A stretch of 64,000 bases of DNA, from assembly GCA_035578905.1 (NCBI GenBank), contig JAQJVL010000083.1, positions 861,861 through 925,860 on the forward strand, read 5' to 3'. Each line of letters starts with the position of its first letter. Positions within the stretch are counted from its first letter, which is position 1. Positions 1 to 12,488 of this stretch are shown piece after piece. This DNA comes from Stictocephala bisonia. Lineage: Eukaryota > Arthropoda > Insecta > Hemiptera > Membracidae. The translations under genes were made by a program, and so were the position numbers. The notes under the pieces were generated by a model. It was not told where the DNA came from. It saw only the letters and a program-made list of their open reading frames with translations, and searched no databases.

Positions 1-224
1 TTACAGACTTAAAGATAACTATTACAGTAACGTTGTAAAATATTATAAAAATAAACTTATTTATAACTAGTTATACGAGTATTTGCCTCTTGATACCCTG
101 TTTACAATTTGAGGCCTCGAGAGCATAAATAGTGACAGTAACAGAATCAGATCTCATAATACTCTGTAGCATATGATCGTCCTATTACAACTGTACTCGA
201 AACGTCGGCAACAATGAAATCCTA
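1..224. other. AT-rich sequence, nothing recognised
   Basis: No coding frame, splice-bounded exon or repeat relationship to the rest of the window is visible. Confidence 0.5.
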
Positions 225-490
225 AACTTACCGTGGAATCCAAACCACATATTATTGAACTGATTTTTTTTCTAATTGACAGGCCTGATATTAAGTTTTC
301 TTCCCTAAACATTATCCAATGCCTGGCCATCACGCAACAGGAACACCCCAGACTTTCTAGAAGTGTCTACACTGATGGAAACCATTTAGCAGACACCAAA
401 TCAGTGTTCAGAGGACCGAGATCTTATTTCCTACAATCTCCACATCACTTAGCCCCCAAGTAGCTGGATTACAGCACTATGCTACAATGT
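225..490 (-). mobile_element. SINE-A copy 1, truncated
   Basis: Read on the minus strand it starts with a tRNA-like head (GTAGCATAGTGCTGTAATCC, ending near 490) and runs through blocks shared with copies at 42287-42725, 57179-57575, 55573-56270 and 61975-62280. Shared landmarks are the CAAGTAGCTGGATTACAGCA block (plus strand), the ACCCCAGACTT block and the GTGGAATCC block. The 3' tail of the family is missing here. The 76-codon open frame inside it is not a gene. Confidence 0.75.
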
Positions 491-1687
491 TGGTGGCAAT
501 TTATAGTTTTTGCCTACACGAACTCCTTGAAACAGACGTTTGAAATGGACGTATATAAGTTGTTTTAAATTCAATAGTGTTAAATGTGAGTAAGCCATGC
601 AAACAAATCCAACGTGAGTGTCAATCTGACTCGAGTTGAACTTATTGGGCGGTTAACGAGCATTCGGAAGTATGTTAACAAGCTTGACGAACCCGATTAG
701 GAATCCCGGACAAGCCTGGGTGCAGAGGTCATTCCCTCCTAGGATAGACAGGACTTCGTAGGTATTTAGAGGGTTTTGTAGTTACTACACAAAGTGACCA
801 TGAACTTCCAGAGGTCATCAGTCTGGATAAACTAACCAAGGAGCTTCTGGTGGGTGGAGCAGTGGGAGGTCTAGGAAGTCTCACCATGTGGGGTCTGCAG
901 GACATTTGATAAGCTTTGATTTGTCTTTTGTGAGGTAGCGGCTTGGATATATTATTGCTACAACTCATTAAATTGTGGATATTTTACTTTTATATTATAT
1001 AGAAAAAGTACGAGAGTGAAAACTTATAATAACGCTGTTAGTTCGATAAGAAAGACTTATATTGTTCAGAATTTGAATTGCAAAACGCCAGTAGCTTGGA
1101 TGTTTGAAGGAATTCCTTTGGGAACTACATCGCAACATATTCTATACTGATTTGTTTCACTTGACTGATACATTGTTATTTTATATTTTACTAATTTCTT
1201 TTCTTGATATTTTAGTAAACCTAAGAATTGGCTTAGACACTGAATAGGTATTTTTCATGGATCAATTTCACTTCCAACATAGCATAATGGCCGGATAACT
1301 TAAAATAGTTTTGTTAATTTGATTGAAAGAAATGTTAAAAATTATTTATCACTGACTTAAACTAAAGAAAAAGGTATAAAAACATTTTGAAACAGTTTTA
1401 GTGTACAATTTAAACAAATAATGTTATGTATTATTTTTAGTGTTATATAGACATCAAACCAACATATTTTTTATACAAACTTCACCTCAAGAGTTTTGGA
1501 TCATATTTCATATGAGATATACAAAGCGTCCTTTCTATATCTACTTGTCCCAGCAAGAAGTCAAAACACAAACACATTTCTAGCCTATGATTGATAGCAT
1601 CTCGCTCGTATTGGAGGACAATGAACCCCGTAAACGATTAATATCTTCCTAGAGAAGTCTATAGAATGAAACATGATAGCCACTCAC
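491..1687. other. noncoding, downstream of the 1.7 kb exon
   Basis: Mostly AT-rich. A patch at about 580-960 is richer in GC but has no convincing exon on either strand, and its 79-codon minus frame has no recognisable protein character. It may be an old transposon fragment. If the minus-strand gene model is right, this stretch is the start of the next intron. Confidence 0.4.
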
Positions 1688-1887
1688 CTGGCGAGGGCCA
1701 TCTTGAGGTCGACCTTGAGTTTGTTAAGGAGATCAGTGACCCCGGCGAACTGCCGCAGGCTCATCTCCCCCGGCTGGGGGCTGCTCAGGGCTATGATACT
1801 GGGGGGTGTCTTGGACTCCTCTGCGCGCCGGCCCCACTTCTTGAGGGACATCGCGTAGTCCTCCGGGTTGTACAAGGGAGGCCGAGG
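1688..1887 (-). CDS. internal exon of an unrecognised protein
   Basis: A 200-bp exon read right to left. The acceptor is ATGTGTTACAG before base 1887 and the donor is GTGAGT immediately after base 1688, close to the consensus. It is GC-rich in an AT-rich setting and is open only up to the splice borders; a stop lies just beyond the donor. It starts in phase 0 and encodes 66 codons plus 2 nt. The peptide begins PRPPLYNPEDYAMSLKKWG, continues through a basic stretch and a Ser/Pro-rich segment (TPPS, SSPQPGE), and ends with an amphipathic Leu/Lys-rich segment (QFAGVTDLLNKLKVDLKMAL) that looks helical. I do not recognise the family. The phase-0 start matches the phase-0 end of the exon at 59373-59483, which suggests both belong to one gene with a very long intron. 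The next exon lies to the left, outside the window. Confidence 0.8.
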
Positions 1888-4699
1888 CTGTAACACATAA
1901 CACGTGTAAACGACAAGTTTTTTACTACTCTTAAAAATAATAATTTTAGCCTACAAATATAAATAGTTAAGTGAAATAAACTCTATATGACAAATGTATT
2001 TTCTACTATCTAAAGTGGTTTTATCTTCGTTAGTGACTATGGTACCTAATAAACAGGGTAACATATATATTCAAAGTGGTGTCATCCTCACCAAATTGAT
2101 AAAACTGAAATAAACCACGTTTATCCCTTTTGAATAGTTATAAAATATTTCACACTAGACAACCTGGACACATCAAGAATATTTGTGTCTCAATTATCGT
2201 ATAGCACTAATTAAAATTAAAAAAACTGCCTTAAAAGCCTTAACTCGAAGTCATATACGAGTTGCAGTAAAAATATTTAGTTAATTTAGGTAAATTAAAA
2301 TAATAAAATAACATTTAACTAAAATAAATATTATTTGTTTTCATAGGACACACCTCTAGGTAGTAATTAAACACAACTGTGACAAAATAGCTTCTAAGAT
2401 AGATTAAAATCAGGATTAACGAAGAATTGGGAAAAAATTATTTGAATAGATGGTGACTAAGAGTTGCCTCTGGTTACAGTACAACGAACATGGTTATAAA
2501 ATAGTAATAGTAATTTTATCTTATCACTGAAATCAGGTTCTAAATATATCTATACTAAGGATAATATCTTTTTAAATAAAAAACTGATTTCGAAATACGG
2601 TAAAAAAAGAAACGGCTCTATGTAATTTACTATCGCAAAAACATGACAATACATCACAAGGTGAGGACCCGTTATTTGTCGTGTCGTGATACTGTTTCAC
2701 GGCCGTACCTCGTAATCCATTTCACGCACCTCGAAAGTAGCGAGAAAGACTTCTAATACTAACCTACTGTTGTCAGTTTGCCTGGGGGCATTTGGTAGCA
2801 GCCCGTAGATCGTCCAATCAGAGGCCATCAGGCGCGCCCCCTCCGAGCTACAAGACCGATTATAGGCCTTCTCTCCACGTAGGCTACATATATGCTGTTA
2901 TTACACACTATTACCACTTTCTTATCGTATTGGCAAGTCACAAGAAACACGCGGGTCCGTTGCGTTTCGCTCCGATTTTCTCCAAGTGTTACAGGATACA
3001 GATTAGCTTTTACTTCCGGTTTACTTGCTGGAGAAGTAGCAGTTTACAACAATGCACTTGTCATTTTTTTATTTTTATATAATTTACAAAGTAATTTTGT
3101 TCTAAACGGATGTCCCAGGGACGTTATCTTCACATCGATCTGACCTTTACATTAGCATTCAAATATCGTACGATTTCTCAACCCTCGTGTAATTCTAGAC
3201 AAAGGCGGGAGACGCTCGAAGAATGTGATATTCCTCCGGTGACGCTATGAGAATGTCATATTCCCCCAGTAATCGAGACGGTACTGTCTGGGGCAAGTCT
3301 ACCAGCTCTGAGGACAATGGGCTCTAATTATGAGGGGTAAAAAGAACGTTCTCTGTCACCGATTCAGGTGGCTGATGTAACTTGTCGTTCAGCGTGTTTT
3401 ACTTTCCTTTGGGTCTTGTTTTACTCCTGCCTTCTATTTTATAACGTAATATTCAAAAGTGTGGTAAACATAATTAGATATCAGCTTTAATTATCCTGTA
3501 CGAAGTAAGTACAGATGCTTTCACAACAGTTGATTTTCCAAGTATTCAGTTGACTATTTGATTGAAAAGACTGTTTAGGATAAGAAATAACCAGCCTACA
3601 ACTGAGTAGTACTAAATAAAACAAATACCGGTCGTTTTGTTTATAAATTGCTTACATATGAAACAATAAATATCATACATAAAAAATGTTAACAGGTTTT
3701 TGTATTAGTTATTAACATTTTAATTTGACTACTCAATAATTGTGGATACATTAGTTTACTTTTGTCAACTTAGCTAAAACACCAGAAATAAATCACAGAA
3801 GTTTACAACGTTAATATATTAACTACATACTTTTAAAGAAAAATAAAAAAAACTGGAATAGTTTGTATCAGTTCTTCTTTTAGGAAAACTCTACTTGCTT
3901 AATAGAGGGTATTTGAAATTTAGCTAGAATACTTAGCTAGAATAAAGTAAATTTTAAGTGTAAGCCATAGGCCAGCCTGTGCCCATGTTTAGTTAATAGT
4001 TATGGAGAGAAAGCATTTGTCTGGTGCAGTTGCTTTAAGGTTGGACATATTATATCAATGTTCAAGTTTTAGTTATTCATTTGCATTTGTTCAATTTACT
4101 ATTTCTTGTGATTAGTTTATTTCAAAATTAATTTTGAATTATTGTACTGGATATCAAGATACAGCGAGGTAAAAATACATACCTACGTTTTTAGTTTTGC
4201 AGTTTTATGCTGTATTTTTTAAATTTAATTCAGTTGCTCCTTGACATTATATAAAATGATTTTTAGTTACTTTCATGTTGTTCTTGCTTTTTGCTGTGCA
4301 TTTTAATAATTTATTGTCATTATTAGTTTATTATTTAATTAATAAGATCTTCTAAGAAGAATAGCCGGATTTTATTAATTTATACTATAATTGAAAACTT
4401 GTATACTCTGTAATAAATATTTAAAATATATATGGAAACGTAAATGCATGTTTACGGTACGGTATTAGGCAGTATATTTGTTTACATTGATATCAAATTA
4501 AATTACCTGAAAATTGATAGAGGGATATTTTTTAATCAATAAAGCAAATTGATCAGACTTTTGAAATTAATCATGACATTTTAATAGTTTAAATTTTTTC
4601 ACTTAGAATTCATTCATAACTTAGAAACAGTTTTCAACTACTGTACAAATAGGCTACGAGGAATTAAATTCAACAACTGATTTTATACCAAGAATATAA
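1888..4699. other. intron-like AT-rich sequence
   Basis: No exon found. A GC-richer patch at 2690-2890 contains a CCAAT box (GTCCAATCAGAGG) and GGCGCGCC, so it could be a decayed promoter or a transposon piece. Around 3200-3280 a short segment is repeated twice (GAATGTGATATTCCTCC and GAATGTCATATTCCCCC). The rest is featureless AT-rich DNA. Confidence 0.5.
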
Positions 4700-5125
4700 C
4701 TAAATCTTTTTATTGATCTTGATTCACAAGACATAACCTTATTACTATGACGAGCTCACAACCATCACCATTATGTATGGCCATTGCTATGATTACAGCT
4801 CTAGTCTTACAGCAAATAGACTTGTTACAACACCTGGTACGTACTTGACTTGAGAGAGGGGAATACGTCTTTATACAAGCGTATTGTAAGCGTATTATAA
4901 AACGTATTGTAAGCCATAAAACTTGTCTTACGTGGGTCCCAGCGATAATATTCTTAACATTGGAAGTACCCAGATTAACTGTTGTTTGATATTTTTGTGT
5001 TGGCGTTGGATTGTTAATAATGATGAATTTGTCGGAGATTTCCGACGCTTCAAGTGATTTACAAAGTAACACACCGTTTCGGCTTGTATAAAACTCCTTT
5101 CGTCTTCAGGCGCTACTTAATAACT
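4700..5125 (-). other. open block with a hammerhead-like core, probable retroelement relic
   Basis: The minus strand is open for 120 codons (5072-4710) but the peptide resembles no family I know. Just upstream on the same strand (5109-5076) the order CTGAAGA, 22 nt, GAAAC matches the conserved core order of a hammerhead ribozyme (CUGANGA then GAAA), as found in Penelope-like elements and retrozymes. Flanking stems were not convincingly identified. It may be only a retroelement end with a chance core. Confidence 0.25.
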
Positions 5126-6480
5126 TATCCTAAATGTAAAATTAATACTCTTTTTCTTAAGTAACCAGTATCAATGTAGAAACCACTTAAAAATGATTTG
5201 ATTGGATCAATAATATATCCATCGTAAATCTAAAAGCATGCAATTTTTAAAGATACTTCTAGATTTAAATGGGTTAGTTAAGGACAAGGAGAAGAAGAAA
5301 ACAAATATTATTTCTATTTAATTTTAATTATATATTTACAATATTTAAAATTATATTATTATATTTAAAAATAATTTTATATAATGTCAGGTAGCAACTG
5401 AATTATATTTAACAAATACAGCATAAAACTGCAAAACTAAAAAGGAAGGTATGTATTTTTACCTTGCTGTATCTTTATATCCAGCACAATAATTCAAAAT
5501 AAGTAAGTAGCACCTGAAAATGACAGAAATGTTATACATGTCAAAACGTTATGTTTGTTTGAAAAACACTTTAAGTGTTGAAAATCTCCAAATTATTTAC
5601 AAATATACTCAAATTAACTACAAGAAAAGGTCTCTTCAATTATGATATATATTTTTAAAAATTTTTTGAGGATTTATAAAGTGTATTTTTCAATCTTGGT
5701 AGTTGACTCTAGTTTCTTTATTTTTCATTAATATTTAAAGTAATTCACTACACCCATTCAACAGTATCGGCATACCTACGTTTCACTCAGCAATGTCTCC
5801 AGAGAGTACAGAATCAATACATGTGATTAATACATCTTACACTCAATAAATATTGTAACCTACAAACAATTGAAACAGGGATAAATTTCAATGTTTTCTC
5901 AAACGTGCAATTCATTTATTTTTAAATTATGCAAAGTATTAGAAAGTTAGCCTGTTGTTCGTGTTCAACTTAGTGTATTTTAAGTGATAATTGCTGGCTT
6001 TATATGTTACTAAAAAAAGAAAAAATGCTAATGGGTTATAACAGGCCGAGAGACAATAGGGTCTACTCGGGGTTTCTCAAATTGGCGTTTCCTGAATATT
6101 CCATTTATATTGAGATTCCCCGAAATTTCTATAAAAATTCAATCTAAGTTTTGTTTTTGAAATTGTAATTTCAGATGATATTTTACCAAAAGTTCTGCTT
6201 TAATCTCATAGCAATTGATAAATACATAATCCTTAATTGGATACATGAAATTAAAAAAAATGTCGCTCAATCCAATCATCAAAAGACAGTTTATAATTTG
6301 ATTTCCACGGGATCGATATATTGTATTCATGATCTTCTTAGAATTGTATAAACCATATAAAACATTTCAATAAGGGATAGAAAATTGTAATTACACAGTG
6401 ATAGGGAATTTCAGTGGAGGAACGCGCAAAATTAAGTGTAGGATTTCAGGACTTCTAATTGGATGTCAAGAGGACTTAAA
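5126..6480. other. AT-rich sequence, nothing recognised
   Basis: Only short chance open frames are present, such as 6330-6139 on the minus strand, with AT-driven composition. Confidence 0.5.
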
Positions 6481-7524
6481 ATGAGTGCACAAGCGCAATC
6501 AATCAACTTTCTCAAACAGCAAAACTGGACGTATTACATTACCTACTATAAACAAAGCAAACTTGTTTCTGCACCAAAAAGGAAATGATAGATGAATGAA
6601 AGTGTAGAGAGTGAATGAGAGTGGGAAGACGAACATAAGGAGAGACAAGGAAGGACGGAAATGAGGCCCGTTACAGGTAGTGCAGAGTCCTGGTGGAAAC
6701 TGAGTAACTTCAGTTGGAGGAACTGGTTCCACCAGTCGGTCTAATAAGTTAATTAGAAAACCAGTTGCTGCGCCAAGTCCACAACCCTAATTCATGCAGA
6801 GGTCACTGCTGAATACCAGTCCAGCGCGGACGAGATCGTGTACTCACTACTTGTTTTTATATCAGTTATATCATATAATCTCTTAAAGGACCTATGAGCA
6901 GTTTGTAGGAAGAGTATTTGGTGGACTGAGTGGTGATCAGACATTTTGACAGGATGTAGGTAGATGAGCATTGTAAATTATTGTTAAATTTAGATGTGTG
7001 TTTTTGGTGTTTTTGTTTTAATGAGGTTAGTTTATAACAGTTGAAATATATGTGTGTCTATTGTTGTTGGTTTATGGTTAAGGTTTTCTTAGTTATATGG
7101 ACTGTTGAAGTATATCTGTTGAGAATGATGTTTTACTTGTGGTCGTGGATTTTTTTGTTTTTCTTGGTCTGTTTGGTTTGTGTGTGATATGTTAGGGAAC
7201 TGGGTTGGATAGGTTTGTGTGTGTGTGTCTTTGGTCTTTAGGTAGTTTGGAATTTTTCACGGTCATTTGCGTATTGATTTTTTATGTGATATATGTTTGT
7301 TTGTAGATGGAGACGTTGGTGATTTTAGTTGGAGCATGTCAATGTGTGTATTTGAAGTTGTTGTTGTTATGAAATTGTAAAAAAAGTAAACTTACTTGTC
7401 GAGTGACGGCAACCAGTAAGCGTATACGATATGGGTTGTTTTAAATGTCAGTCAACAGACCCTGCACATAACTTTTATTCTGTTATGTACATATGATGAG
7501 TTAAATAATAATAATAATAATAAT
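6481..7524 (+). mobile_element. probable non-LTR retrotransposon 3' region ending in (TAA)n
   Basis: A purine-rich, GC-richer part (about 6590-6840) is followed by a strongly T/G-skewed stretch (about 6890-7400, few A-free or C-rich words, many TTTGTGTG and TTGTTGTTGG words). The block ends in a run of TAA triplets at 7504-7524. A skewed untranslated region followed by (TAA)n is what I-type non-LTR elements leave. No reverse transcriptase frame is visible, so the assignment is an inference. The 77-codon minus frame at 6732-6499 is not a recognised protein. Confidence 0.35.
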
Positions 7525-8036
7525 GACAGTTTTTATTTCCTCTTTTTACTTTAATCACACAATACATTATACATAATTTTACGTAATATAAAAAATATCA
7601 CAAACAAAATGAAAAAAATACTAGTCTGACTATAGTGAAAATATGGTAAATAAATGTATTATTCTAAACTCCTATGAGTGATGATTCTGTGTACTTCAAT
7701 TATTTCAGTTAATAAAACATAAATAATCATAATGAAGTTTATTATCTCTGTCGTATTACTGAAATAGCTGTTATATAGGAATAGCCCCACAAATGGGAAT
7801 AAAACAAAACATAATCAGTGTAAAAATAATAACAGATAGCATTTTTTGAAATATGTGTCATAAGAAGGTGAGTACACTCAAATCTGTAATCTGAAATGTC
7901 GTAAACCCTTGTTCTGTTCGTTCTAGATAAGTAATAGATTTGAATAATGAATATGGATTGCACATAAATGTATTTTATTCTCATGTTTACGCGTGAATAT
8001 TAGGTCTATGATTTGAATTTGTAGCAACGTTTTATT
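7525..8036. other. AT-rich sequence, nothing recognised
   Basis: The 80-codon minus frame (7984-7742) is AT-driven, with mostly Ile/Tyr/Arg codons, and is not supported. Confidence 0.5.
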
Positions 8037-8765
8037 ACCTGTGATTAAATGTAGGTTATCCTACACTAAATAGCAATTTAAAAAAATAAAACACACACAC
8101 ATTGGTTTTACCCTAGATTTGCAAATCAAGTACTCTGAACTGTACTTCTATGGTCAATAAAATTTATGGCCTCTATAACTGTGGGTTCACCTTCACTAAT
8201 TAGCAATGAAAAAACACATTTTTATCTTAATCATGATTTGCATATCTAGTAAAAGTTTTTGACCTGTAGCTCTATAACAATATATTATGAAATAAAATTG
8301 TGAAATAATGAATTTATTCAGCATAACATTGGAATAGTAAATAACAAAATCATGAGGCTCTGAATTACCTAACCATAGTTACCAGTATCGTGGTTAGTAT
8401 AAAAAGTAAAAAATGACCAATTTATCTTACATAAAAATTAAAGAAATAACTTCATTTATTTCATCTTGTTTATAACTACACTAATAGCAATGAAAAAAAA
8501 AACACTTTTCTTTCAACTCTTTGTTTTTCAGCTCAAGTACATGGTTAGAACATGTAGCTCTATGGTCAATACAATTAAATAGCCTCTGTAACTACACTAA
8601 ATAGCAGTGAAAAAAACCACATTTGTTTGAACCTAGATTTGCAAATCATGGACAAACCTAGAACTTGTAGCTTCTACCTTGGTCAGAACAATTATATGGC
8701 CTCTATAAATGTGGGCTAACCTACATTTAATAGCAATGAATAAACAAATTCATTTAAACCCTAAA
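8037..8765. repeat. degenerate tandem repeat, unit about 115-130 bp
   Basis: The landmark CTACACTAAATAGCAATGAA recurs near 8063, 8194, 8479, 8595 and 8722, each time followed by an A-rich run, ACCTAGATTTGCAAATCA, a GTAGCTCTATGGTCAA block and ATGGCCTCTATAACT. One interval of about 285 bp probably holds a further decayed unit. Units differ widely, so the array is old. Confidence 0.75.
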
Positions 8766-9021
8766 AGCATGTGTCTCATAAACACGTTCTAACGAGACCT
8801 TAATTTACATTTCATTTAAGTTCAAACGTGCGAATCAAGTTCACACCTTGCAACAATAGGTCAAGGACTTTGTGGCTGGGCGTTGGGATGCTTCAGCTCA
8901 GCTCGCACGTCCAAGCACGCAACATTCAGATAGAACAACAATGTCACGACTGTCTCTAATGTTGTGCCTTTCCCAGCCCAACGTCTGTCATGTTTTCCCT
9001 ACTTTCGGGCAATTAATTACA
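8766..9021. other. GC-richer patch, unassigned
   Basis: A patch at about 8830-9010 is GC-richer than its surroundings (CGCACGTCCAAGCACGC) and has no open frame of note. Confidence 0.4.
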
Positions 9022-9185
9022 CATTAACACACGTATTACGGCCGTACACGATGTACGAAACGGCCGATTAAGACAAGCATCACTTGGGCTATTCAGTTTA
9101 CATAAACACACATATAACGGCGGTACACGATGTACAAAACGGCCGTTTTAGACGAGAATCACTTGGGCTATTCATTTCACCTAAG
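9022..9185. repeat. 79-bp tandem duplication
   Basis: Two adjacent copies share ACGGCCGTACACGATGTAC, then AAACGGCCG, then ATCACTTGGGCTATTCA; the second starts 79 bp after the first (9034 and 9113). Confidence 0.8.
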
Positions 9186-10069
9186 CCCCGTATATACTTA
9201 CGTTAGTGTTTATAACAGTTTTTTTATTTAAGTAATGCATTTTCACTTAAAGAAATGTCATTGTAGAATGAAGGTGACGTAATAATAACATAAATATCCT
9301 TAAAATATACAGATCACATTCAAATGTAGATGGTATATACAGGAAGATTCATGCTCACAATTAATTTCAATCAGCCTGATACTAAACAAAAAATGTTGTA
9401 TAATTGTACTTTGAAACTTAAAAAAAAGTTCTCTGAGTCTGAACTATTCATACATATTACTTGTGTATTTTCAATCAAACAACCAATATCTAACCTAAAT
9501 AATAATTAAATAATAAAGAAAGAATAAAGAAAATAAATTCAACCTGTTAACTTAAATCATCAGTAATTTAGTTAACATAGATATAATTCAAATATAGAAC
9601 AAAACATTACAAATGTTTAAAAGATACTAATTAAATGTGCACACTCCAAACAAAACTAATGTTTATACAGAAAATACCATATTTTAGCAATATTTCAAAC
9701 ATTTAAAGTTTAGTGGTGGATTAAAATTACAAATATTGCACTAAAAAATATATCTTGTAATATAAAAAAATCATAAACGAAATTTTAAGTTTGACTTTGG
9801 ACTAACACAAAACGAACTTGTTGAAAATATTATATTTGATTCGGATACAAACAATAATCTCAGCTGATTTTAATTCCATATTTATTACTTACTGGAAAGC
9901 ATGACTTCGAGTTTGTTTGATTTACTCAGTTATGGTAATGAATATATATACAGTATATTGTTTTAGACATAATATCTGGGCAAAATTTGATATTGAGTAA
10001 ATCAGACAGCAGTAATACAAAATGGAGGGGCCTAGCATATCTCAACGAACATTTTCATAGCAATGTCAC
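9186..10069. other. AT-rich sequence, nothing recognised
   Basis: No exon, gene or repeat relation seen. Confidence 0.5.
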
Positions 10070-10880
10070 GACAATAGCATATGTCGTAGTAGACTAAATG
10101 ACAATACTCTCGCCTACTCCAACAGTATAAAGAATCTAGGACTTACTATGACCAAAACTTTGGGTTGGACTGATCATGTTACGTTGGTATGCAGTAGGGT
10201 GTTTGCTGGCATTCTAGTCTTAAACGATGTCCTTCCTATCTGCCATTTTATGTGAAAGTGATGCTGGTAAAAACTCTGGTTCTGCCTCACTTCAACTACT
10301 GTGACGTGGTGATCAATGACATGACTCTCGGGCAGGCTTCAAAGAGCACAGAATTTCTGCATTAGTTTTATATTCATTTTAAGACGGGATGATCATGTTT
10401 CTCCATTCTTCAAACAGTTAGGGATGCTCAAACTAAAAAAATTTCGTGAATACCACATCCTTATTCTTGTGTTTAATATTTTAAACACTAGATCTCCTGA
10501 ATACTTGTCCGAGCGTTTCAAGTTCATCTCCGAAATCAGTACCAGAAATACACGTCAGGGAGCCTCCCTACTATCAGTGCCTATTCATTACACCACTCTC
10601 TATAGCAACTCTTTTACCGTTTCTGCTTGTCGTTTATGGAATTTGCTCCCTGATAACATTAGGACCATTGATAAGCGCGCTCGTTTCGGGTTGGAGGTAA
10701 ACGACCTGCTTCTGCGGGGCCGGTAGGAGTGGGTAGGGGTTGCGGGGACTGTGGTTCATGAGTGATTTGTATGTGTGTGGAATGTATGATATTAGAAATG
10801 ATTAATTCTGAATATTGATTTTTGTCTTAAATATTTTAATATCAGTAATGTTGTTTTGCCATTTTTATCAATAAAATGTT
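10070..10880 (+). pseudogene. non-LTR retrotransposon, C-terminal reverse transcriptase relic
   Basis: Translation across at least two frame changes gives the typical post-catalytic part of a non-LTR reverse transcriptase: a segment reading NSIKNLGLTMTKTLGWTDHV, then LVLPHFNYCDVV, then RRDDHVSPFFKQLGMLKL, and finally a 100-codon open part (10424-10726) with RLWNLLPDNIR near its end. In intact elements this region follows the YxDD catalytic box, which is absent here together with the endonuclease. Stops and frameshifts make it dead. After the stop there is an AT-rich 3' tail with AATAAA near 10869. The clade (RTE, CR1 or jockey-like) cannot be settled by eye. Confidence 0.8.
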
Positions 10881-11269
10881 ATATATAAGTTATTGTTTTT
10901 GTTTTAGGATATACAAGTAGATATTTAAGAAACTGTAAAAACTACTGTATATATTTCATATAGTTAAAAAAAACTACACATTTTTGGAAATAAGGTTGAG
11001 TGGAAGAGAGGACTTAAAAGAACTAACTACGCCTAATAAAGACAATTTTCATTTCATTTTCCCTTTTAATTTTAGTAAATATAAGATGTATTTTCAGTAT
11101 ATACAAGGTAGAATCAGCTGGATTTTTTCTTTACTCTTACTGTTTATTTTTACTTTCTCCCATATGCGTTGGAATAGAGAAAGTATTGTGATTGTCCAAA
11201 AAAACGATTATTTCAGATGTAAAAACATTTTTACAAGTGGGTCCAAAAATTTATTTTAGGGTCCCATGA
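10881..11269. other. AT-rich sequence, nothing recognised
   Basis: A 91-codon plus frame (10984-11259) is Phe/Ile/Lys-rich with no recognisable motif and no supporting splice sites. It is treated as chance. Confidence 0.45.
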
Positions 11270-11608
11270 ACCCAAAATAGTGGTTTTATGAAAAATATAA
11301 TTTGGATGTCTGTCCGTATGTGCACTTCACTGGAGACCAAATGGATGAATCAATTTGTAAGACATTTGGTATGAAGGTGTATTTAGTCAATATATTCAGA
11401 CCGTTTTTTAACTTTTTTGAAATTTTAGTTTTTGTTTTATGGTAAAAAAAATACAAAAATGGAATTTTATCAAAAACGCCCCTAACGATTTTTATTACAT
11501 TTTCAGGAAAGATGTGAATTACAATTCGAAATATTTTGGTAAAAAACGGATGCCTCTAGCTTAACTAGTTTTTGAGATGTATATAAAAAAAAATATATAT
11601 ATATATAT
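11270..11608. mobile_element. possible transposon fragment next to an (AT)n run
   Basis: The segment with GGATGTCTGTCCGTATGTGC followed by TGGAGACCAAATGGATGAA has the wording typical of dispersed invertebrate repeats. It ends at an AT dinucleotide run near 11593-11608. No terminal repeats were found. Confidence 0.25.
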
Positions 11609-12485
11609 TTGGGAATCAAACTGGAAGTTTTTATTTTTTAGTGTTTTTTATGGGGGAAAGTTTGTGCCAATTCTTTGGAACAATTAATAATGAGCTCAAG
11701 ATGCTTAATAAAACATGTTTATTTATTACGAGCGTGAGTTGTGATGCTCATAACAGAGGATGGAAAACACTTATGTATTTCCGGATCTATCGTGAGTGAT
11801 TCTGGTATGAGAGGTGGTATATAATCAACAGTGTATCTATATGTGTATATACTGCACATGTCTTACACGATATATCGTGACCTTAACATTGAGGCAGTTG
11901 GGGATAATAGTTGTCAGGGATACGGAAAGATAACTTAAGAATAATGCATAATTACCCCCAAATTAAGGAAGCACAGTAAGGCACGCGACTGAGCTAAGAT
12001 AGAAGAGTCAAATAAACACCTTAATAATAGCATTAATGAAAAGGGTGATTTAAATGAAAGTACCTTTCCATAAAAAAGAAAAATCGTCAAAACAGGTTCC
12101 TTGCATTCAAAACTTAAATTGTGTTTGGCAATTTTTTGACACCAATCTTAGCTAATTTATCTACCAAAGCTTATAAAATACATAGACACACTTCAAATGT
12201 TTATGTATTAAATAAGTTCAAATTTGAAATTGATGTAAGTAATCAAACAAGGCAAACAAATAAACTTTTATTTTATTACATTGTTTGATTATTTATATAG
12301 ATTTGTAATAATTTTACTTCCAATTTGAAACTTTCCAAGAATGGCGAAGTTCAAGTTGATTTTATTTTTTGTAACTGCCTCAAACGAAACACTGTAATAT
12401 GCGTTATGGCGTCAGGGTCAAACAAACACAGTAACCTTAATTTTGTATAAAGGCAATAATACAATTAACCTTGTTCAACGGTGTA
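11609..12485. other. nothing recognised
   Basis: AT-rich to mixed composition. No exon or repeat relation is visible. Confidence 0.45.
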
Positions 12486-12488
12486 CAT

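Noticed and set aside
4710..5072. A 120-codon gene on the minus strand
   Set aside because: The peptide has no recognisable domain and its position next to a retroelement-like core suggests mobile-element debris.
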